Shown: piece after piece, positions 33,967-37,751 of the stretch | How positions within the stretch are numbered: position 1 is the first letter of the stretch | How the letters are laid out: each line of letters opens with the position of its first letter | Assembly (NCBI RefSeq): GCF_028863945.1 | Contig: NZ_JARBEA010000024.1 | Coordinates: 1 to 37,751 of the forward strand | Source: Jeotgalibaca caeni | GTDB lineage: Bacteria; Bacillota; Bacilli; Lactobacillales; Aerococcaceae | DNA length: 37,751 bases | Direction of reading: 5' to 3' | Notes under the pieces: generated by a model | What the model saw: only the letters and a program-made list of their open reading frames with translations | The model's database searches: none | Told to the model about the DNA's origin: nothing | Made by a program: the position numbers and the translations under genes

Positions 33967-34668
33967 CTAAAAGTGGTCTCGCGCTTTGCGGAGTTCAATA
34001 AATTGTTCCAGCGTACCTGCTTGTAAAAACACATTGATTTCTTTTTCTTTCCCAATCGTAGATGGCAAAGTGGGCAAATCTTGATCCCGCAAGCGGTTCG
34101 CTTCGTCCAGTGCCTTCAAAATTCCTTCATTGTCAGAGTGAATCGAATGCGCAAAACGTAAATTGGTTTGCGTGTATTCATGGGCAGCATATACCTGAAC
34201 CGCATCATCTAACCCTTTGAACCATTGCAAAGCAGCATACTGCGCTGCATAATCTTTGGTAAAGACTCGTCCGCAGCCTCCTGAAAACAAAGCATCCCCG
34301 CAAAAAAGGGCATCTTCTGTTAAGAAGCTGATGTGACCGTTTGTATGTCCTGCTGTTTGGAAGACATGAAAGTTGTGACCTAATAAAGTGAAGGAATCAC
34401 CATCTTGAACGATTATTTCAGCAAGTGATTCGGTTTCCTTTGGTCCATATATAGGTGTCCCAGGGAATGCTGCTACAATCTCTGGGACACCTCCTGTATG
34501 GTCGTCATGGTTATGCGTGAGCAGGATCGCTTTTAAGTGAAGTTGTTTTTCCTTCAGATAGTCCAGCACGCCGCTCGCTTCTCCCGGATCGACGACAAGG
34601 ACTTCTGTTCCCTCTTCCACCATCCAAATATAGTTATCAGACAAAGCTCTTATCATGTGAATGTTCAT
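33967..34668 (-). CDS. gloB: Hydroxyacylglutathione hydrolase-like metallo-beta-lactamase protein (glyoxalase II)
   Basis: A 233-aa metallo-beta-lactamase-fold hydrolase. It has DNYIWMV near the start, THNHDDHTGG (THxHxDH dinuclear metal site), TAGHTNGHISF, LFCGDALFSGGCGRVF and AAHEYTQTNLRFA, matching the glyoxalase II layout. It would hydrolyse S-lactoylglutathione or an analogous thioester with bacillithiol. AAGGAG is 5-8 bases before ATG 34671/34668; I use 34668. The stop is 16 bp before the MazG gene. Confidence 0.9.
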   Translation of the reverse strand: MNIHMIRALSDNYIWMVEEGTEVLVVDPGEASGVLDYLKEKQLHLKAILLTHNHDDHTGGVPEIVAAFPGTPIYGPKETESLAEIIVQDGDSFTLLGHNFHVFQTAGHTNGHISFLTEDALFCGDALFSGGCGRVFTKDYAAQYAALQWFKGLDDAVQVYAAHEYTQTNLRFAHSIHSDNEGILKALDEANRLRDQDLPTLPSTIGKEKEINVFLQAGTLEQFIELRKARDHF

Positions 34669-34688
34669 CATGATCACTCCTTCTCTTC

Positions 34689-35553
34689 TTATTTCTCCAT
34701 AAAGAACATCGATACGCCACCTAAGCCAACATGTGTGCCCACTACTACGCCCATTTGCATGAGATAAATAAGTCCTTTGAAATTGGCTTGTGTTTCCATC
34801 CGTTCTTTCAGTTGTCGGGCAATTTCGATGTTTGACGAGTACCCGATGATAATAAAATTAGTTAAATCAGCCTGATTACGCTTTATAAATTCGTCAACAT
34901 AATATTTAAGCGCTTTGTTTGTGCCTCTTGCTTTCGCTACAATGGCGCCTTTGCCATTTTTCATGGACATAACGGGCTTCACTCTCAGTAAACTTCCAAC
35001 GAAAGCTCCAGTGTTCGATAGACGTCCACTTTTAATCAAGTTCTTCAAATTATCCACACATAAGAAATGCTTCACCTTTTTCTTATGGGATTCATTAAAG
35101 GCAACCAATTCTTCAAACGTAGCGTTTTCCTCCAACAGTTGCGCTGATTTGATAATCAACCAGCCGCTGCCCTGACTCATAGACAAGGAATCTACAACAT
35201 GAATTTTTACATTAGAAATCGGATGTTGCTCATAAAAGAGTTCTTTTGCCAGAACAGCAGATTGATAAGAACCACTCGTACCGCTCGACATGCAGATGCA
35301 TAAAAATTCGGTATACCCTTCTCCCCTTGCTTGATCAATAATGTTTAGATAAGATTCAGGACTTGGCATAGAAGTGGTTGGTAATTCTTTCAAATGAGGC
35401 AGCCGTTCAAAAAACTCATCGGCCGATAAATCTATTTTATCTCGGTAAGTAACCCCTTCAATCGTAATATTTAAGGGAGCCAAGCCCAATATTATATCGT
35501 TCCACAACTTCCTGGGATAAATCGCATGTTGAATCTGCCATAATTTTAATCAT
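34689..35553 (-). pseudogene. degV-family fatty-acid-binding protein gene, single-base frameshift near the start
   Basis: The DegV/FakB-type reading frame is broken. From ATG 35553, which has GAGGAG six bases upstream, translation gives MIKIMADSTCDLSQEVVERY and continues NIGLGSLKYYD to a stop. Removing one G from the GGG at 35485-35487 restores NIGLAPLNITIEGVTYRDKI and continuity to the end of the gene. The total span of 865 nt is one over a multiple of three. The head segment with D-S-T-C-D is the conserved DegV N-terminal motif. The downstream open frame (TTSMPSPESY, CMSSGTSGSYQSA, IVVDSLSMSQGSG-like) is intact and would give a protein lacking the first strand. Either a real inactivating mutation or a sequencing error; the strong SD and conserved head argue for the frameshift. 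Confidence 0.86.
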
Positions 35554-35602
35554 TTCAATCTCCTCAAGGTTTAATCTACCTCACTACACACATGAGGATT
35601 GC

Positions 35603-35619
35603 TTGATTATTATAATCAA
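35603..35619. promoter_or_regulatory. Perfect 17-bp palindrome upstream of degV
   Basis: TTGATTAT-T-ATAATCAA lies 50 bp upstream of the degV start and 107 bp before yaaA. It is a candidate operator; no regulator is assigned. Confidence 0.4.
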
Positions 35620-35725
35620 TATCGCAAGGAAAGTCGAACTCATCCATTCTAAAAAGCGCAAATCAAAAACTATTTTGGGTATAATAGGTGAGGAAGTTTA
35701 TTTTATTTGAGAAAGGATGTTTTCG

Positions 35726-36328
35726 TTGCGGATTATTATCTCCCCCTCTAAAGAAATGACCGACCATCCGCAAATAGCTGAACGACGTCACGAATTAGCA
35801 GAGAATACCGAGCTTTACCGTGCCATTAATCTATACAATGGGCTGCAATTTCGCTATTTGAGAGAGTCGCTGACTGAAGAAGATCTCCTCTTTTTGGAGG
35901 ATTATGTACGAATCCTATCGGCTAAGTATGGTGTGGTGAAACCTTTTGATGGCATTTCCCCTTATCGATTAGACTTCCAAACGAAAGGCTTATATAAGGC
36001 CTGGAGTGACCGGATTTATCAATCACTATCAGAGGAAAGTCGCCTTATTTTGAATTTGGCCAGCGATGAATTCAGCAAGACCGTTACCCGTTATGCAACA
36101 GAGGAAGACATCGTGATCACCGTTTCCTTTTATGAAGAGGATGCCAACGCCAAGTTGAAGAAACACTCCACCATTTCTAAAAAAGGTCGCGGACAAATGG
36201 TCAATTACATTGCGCGCAACCGAATCACTGACCTTCAAGAAGTTCGAGCCTTCGATGATATGGGGTACCGCTTTGAACCGGATCATTCAAATGATGTACA
36301 CTGGGTTTTTATTCGGCCTAAAGATTAG
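35726..36328 (+). CDS. yaaA: YaaA (DUF328) family peroxide-stress protein, shortened
   Basis: A 200-aa protein clearly of the YaaA/DUF328 family: MRIIISPSKEMTDHP, YVRILSAKYGVVKPFDGISPYRLDF, LNLASDEFSKTV and a C-terminal ARNRITDLQEVRAFDDMGYRF. The family is usually about 245-255 aa. The N-terminal third is about 40-50 residues short: the segment between the start and the NGLQFRYL motif is condensed into one short helix. I use the TTG at 35726 because AAAGG is nine bases upstream; the ATG at 35717 abuts it. YaaA lowers intracellular iron and oxidative DNA damage in E. coli. It should be cytoplasmic. Confidence 0.85.
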   Translation: MRIIISPSKEMTDHPQIAERRHELAENTELYRAINLYNGLQFRYLRESLTEEDLLFLEDYVRILSAKYGVVKPFDGISPYRLDFQTKGLYKAWSDRIYQSLSEESRLILNLASDEFSKTVTRYATEEDIVITVSFYEEDANAKLKKHSTISKKGRGQMVNYIARNRITDLQEVRAFDDMGYRFEPDHSNDVHWVFIRPKD

Positions 36329-36331
36329 AGC

Positions 36332-36394
36332 AAAAAAAGAACTCGGAACCTCAATCTCACTAGTTGTGAGACCAAGATGTCCAAGTTCTTTTTT
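36332..36394. terminator. Terminator after yaaA with inner hairpin
   Basis: AAAAAAGAACT pairs with AGTTCTTTTTT; inside, TCTCAC pairs with GTGAGA. It serves yaaA and possibly the convergent 43-aa gene. Confidence 0.75.
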
Positions 36395-36524
36395 ATTTAC
36401 GGTTTGCTTGCGCTTGTTTTTTCTTCAAACGAGCTTGGGTGCGCATTTCAATTTCTTTGAAATAATCTTCCCACGATATTTCAACCGTTTCTTTTTTTGT
36501 CGTTGTGTAGACAATGTTCTTCAT
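36393..36524 (-). CDS. Putative 43-aa basic protein
   Basis: A small ORF (MKNIVYTTTKKETVEISWED then YFKEIEMRTQARLKKKQAQANRK) on the minus strand, not recognised. AAGGAG lies 11 bases before the ATG, a little far. The sequence is coding-like, with a helical, Lys/Arg/Gln-rich tail. It ends in the terminator shared with yaaA. It lies downstream of an SOS-like promoter at 36881, but a terminator-like hairpin at 36616-36643 lies between. Confidence 0.5.
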   Translation of the reverse strand: MKNIVYTTTKKETVEISWEDYFKEIEMRTQARLKKKQAQANRK

Positions 36525-36615
36525 TGAATGTGTTGCTCCTTCTTGAGCGTAACCATATGCGTACGCTTCTATCTTTCAACCTCCTCATGTCCTTTTTTCT
36601 GTATGAAGAGAAATC

Positions 36616-36643
36616 AAAAAGGCACTCAAATGAGTACCTTTTT
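36616..36643. terminator. Bidirectional terminator-like hairpin
   Basis: AAAAAGGCACTCA pairs with TGAGTACCTTTTT around a 2-nt loop, with T runs on both sides. Confidence 0.78.
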
Positions 36644-36880
36644 TATCTCTACTTATTTTATCAGAAGAAAAAAAGGTATTCCTGTACAGGAATCGCGACT
36701 TTTTCACTATCAAATCTAAATCTTGGAAATTCATGTTGGAAGACACCATCACGTGGCGCTAGCTAATAAATTTAACTTCACTTATTTTTGGTTCCGTTCA
36801 CTGCAGCTATTACTGCAGAATAGAGAAAAGCCTTGGTTCCATACATATCACTTGCATATGTTTTTGGACGTTGAAATGTA

Positions 36881-36909
36881 ATTATAGCACGAATGTTCGT
36901 TCGTTGCAA
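36881..36909 (-). promoter_or_regulatory. SOS-like promoter pointing left
   Basis: On the minus strand -35 TTGCAA (36904-36909) and -10 TATAAT (36881-36886) are separated by 17 bp. The spacer holds CGAACGAACATTCG (36890-36903), one mismatch from CGAAC-N4-GTTCG. A transcript would run into the hairpin at 36616-36643. Confidence 0.58.
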
Positions 36910-37060
36910 ATGCCCTGACTAATCTCGGTAACTATTCGAATTCAGATCTTAATAGATAATATTCGTCCTGAATAATTCATAGTTTTTCTAAAATGCTCTC
37001 TAAGCGTTGTTCCAACACTGTTTTTTGTTTAGTTATCCGACACCCTTTGGGTGTACAAAA

Positions 37061-37115
37061 AGAACCCCAATCTGCTATGGTTAAAGCGACTAAACTAAAC
37101 CATGAAAGGGGTTCT
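37061..37115 (+). promoter_or_regulatory. Hairpin occluding the transposase ribosome binding site
   Basis: AGAACCCC (37061-37068) pairs with GGGGTTCT (37108-37115), which contains the SD AAAGGGG of the transposase. An inner stem ATGGTT/AACCAT adds stability. Read-through transcripts from outside the element would fold this way and be poorly translated. Confidence 0.6.
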
Positions 37116-37119
37116 CTCA

Positions 37120-37751
37120 ATGGCTACATTACAGGAAAAACGCGTAAATTTCAACTCAAACATGGTCGTAAATAATACGGGCGGAAATCTTTCCACCGAT
37201 TCTGGGCTGATTTTGGTAAAAGAATTCATGGATTCCATTGGCTTCTCAACATTAGCTACCCATTCTCTCACCTTCCAGGACAACCGACGCTACTGGCATC
37301 ATGACAACATTTCCTTGCTGGAGCAACTCTTGTTCCAGTTGATTGCCGGATACGCTACGGATTCTTCCGCCAATTTACTGAAGGAAGATCCTATTTTCCG
37401 TTTGGTGCTTGATAAGGACGGGATTGCATCGCAAGCGTCTCTTTCTCGGTTCTGGGACCGAATAACGGAGGCAACCATCTCCCAATTTCAAAGCCTGAAT
37501 CAAGCCATAATTGATAAAGCGCGGACGAAACGGAATGCGACCGAACTCATCATCGATTTGGATTCCACTCATTCCGATACATTCGGGAATCAAGAGGCTG
37601 CCAACTACAATGCCCACTATGGCACGAACGGGTACCATCCCTTGGTCGCTTTCGATGGCCTAACGGGTGATTTCCTGAAAGCAGAACTTCGTTCTGGCAA
37701 TGTTTATACCTCAAATGGGGTGAAAACATTTCTGGAGCCAATGCTGGAGCA
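37120..37751 (+). CDS. IS1380-family DDE transposase (partial)
   Basis: The first ~210 residues of a DDE transposase. It begins MATLQEKRVNFNSNMVVNNT; then STDSGLILVKEFMDSIGF, QLIAGYATDSSANLLKEDPI, ASQASLSRFWDRIT, and LIIDLDSTHSDTFGNQE, with the first catalytic Asp in the DLDSTHSD segment. This N-terminal layout is typical of IS1380-family enzymes. AAAGGGG is eight bases before the ATG. The frame runs off the end of the window and so cannot be judged complete. Confidence 0.88.
   Translation, partial: MATLQEKRVNFNSNMVVNNTGGNLSTDSGLILVKEFMDSIGFSTLATHSLTFQDNRRYWHHDNISLLEQLLFQLIAGYATDSSANLLKEDPIFRLVLDKDGIASQASLSRFWDRITEATISQFQSLNQAIIDKARTKRNATELIIDLDSTHSDTFGNQEAANYNAHYGTNGYHPLVAFDGLTGDFLKAELRSGNVYTSNGVKTFLEPMLE

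Larger units (their letters stand above)
36525..37039. other. Gene-poor stretch between the 43-aa ORF and the IS element
   Basis: About 515 bp without a convincing gene. It contains the hairpin at 36616-36643, a perfect palindrome ATTCCTGTACAGGAAT at 36677-36692, and the SOS-like minus-strand promoter at 36881-36909. A 22-aa hydrophobic minus-strand ORF (MYGTKAFLYSAVIAAVNGTK plus NK) has no SD. Low coding quality overall; it may be a remnant or a regulatory RNA locus. Confidence 0.5.
37040..37751 (+). mobile_element. IS1380-family insertion sequence, left part (cut by window end)
   Basis: The left boundary is approximate. ACACCCTTTGGGTGT (37040-37054), a short palindrome, precedes the transposase leader and is likely at or near the left terminal repeat. 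The transposase frame starts at 37120 and is open to the window end. No right end or target duplication can be seen. Confidence 0.72.

Noticed and set aside
34689-35507. degV read as an intact 272-aa gene starting at 35507
   Set aside because: That start has no SD, and the upstream frame holds the conserved DegV head with a perfect SD, so a frameshift explains the data better.
36730-36870. 22-aa and 54-aa minus-strand ORFs in the gene-poor region
   Set aside because: No SD; the longer one runs through two hairpins and is low complexity. Not listed as genes.

Overview
The window looks like chromosomal DNA of a low-to-mid GC Gram-positive bacterium, most likely a Lactobacillales member of the Carnobacteriaceae/Enterococcaceae type (Trichococcus-like is my best guess, with low certainty). 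The reasons are strong AGGAGG-type ribosome sites, TTGACA/TATAAT promoters, a class I fructose-bisphosphate aldolase, an FLP/FNR-like regulator, YfhO, DegV, an RsbQ homologue, an Rgg/RNPP-like regulator and an IS1380-family transposase. Most of the window is housekeeping or lightly accessory chromosome. Only the right edge is a mobile element.

Layout. 1-4 kb: a PatB/MalY C-S lyase converges on a three-gene minus-strand operon (an OB-like 79-aa protein, an unknown 102-aa protein, a Nudix hydrolase). That operon's promoter carries a LexA/SOS box in its spacer. Next come msrA and an FLP/FNR-type regulator preceded by an FNR-like box. 4-8 kb: a minus-strand run with DUF1846, an unknown protein, an EndA-like nuclease, a small membrane protein and a VOC protein. 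8.2-8.6 kb: a tRNA-Val(GAC) with a consensus promoter, and the first array of 42-bp palindromic repeats. 8.6-14 kb: an unknown protein, a MacB-type ABC transporter and a YyaL-type thioredoxin-domain protein. 14-16 kb: a glycine-rich TPM-like membrane protein with PspA. 16-20.7 kb: an excisionase-type HTH protein, fda, YfhO and an acyltransferase.

21-26 kb: a tightly packed minus-strand operon of RsbQ-like hydrolase, PAS-GGDEF diguanylate cyclase, epoxide-hydrolase-like protein, uracil-DNA glycosylase, D,D-carboxypeptidase and DUF1456. 26-29 kb: a redox operon of an XRE/TPR regulator, an NADPH-dependent FMN reductase, and a second FMN reductase fused to a PAS domain. The second reductase ends in three tandem Asp-x-x-Ser-Ser-Ala-Ser motifs that look like ApbE flavinylation sites. 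29-36 kb: an HSL-type esterase, RluF, a PNPOx-like protein, a DUF2798-like membrane protein behind an attenuator-like leader, an APC permease, MazG, GloB, a frameshifted degV and a shortened yaaA. 36.4-37.7 kb: a 43-aa ORF, a second SOS-like promoter, and the start of an IS1380-family element cut by the window edge.

Main points of interest: the multi-flavinylation-tag FMN reductase; the SOS-controlled small operon; an RsbQ/PAS-GGDEF signalling pair whose catalytic triad falls at the residue numbers I recall for RsbQ; and ten copies of a 42-bp palindromic element at four loci, arranged with exactly 10-bp linkers and always in the same orientation. Many start codons were moved from the longest ORF to the codon served by the visible Shine-Dalgarno (SD) sequence.
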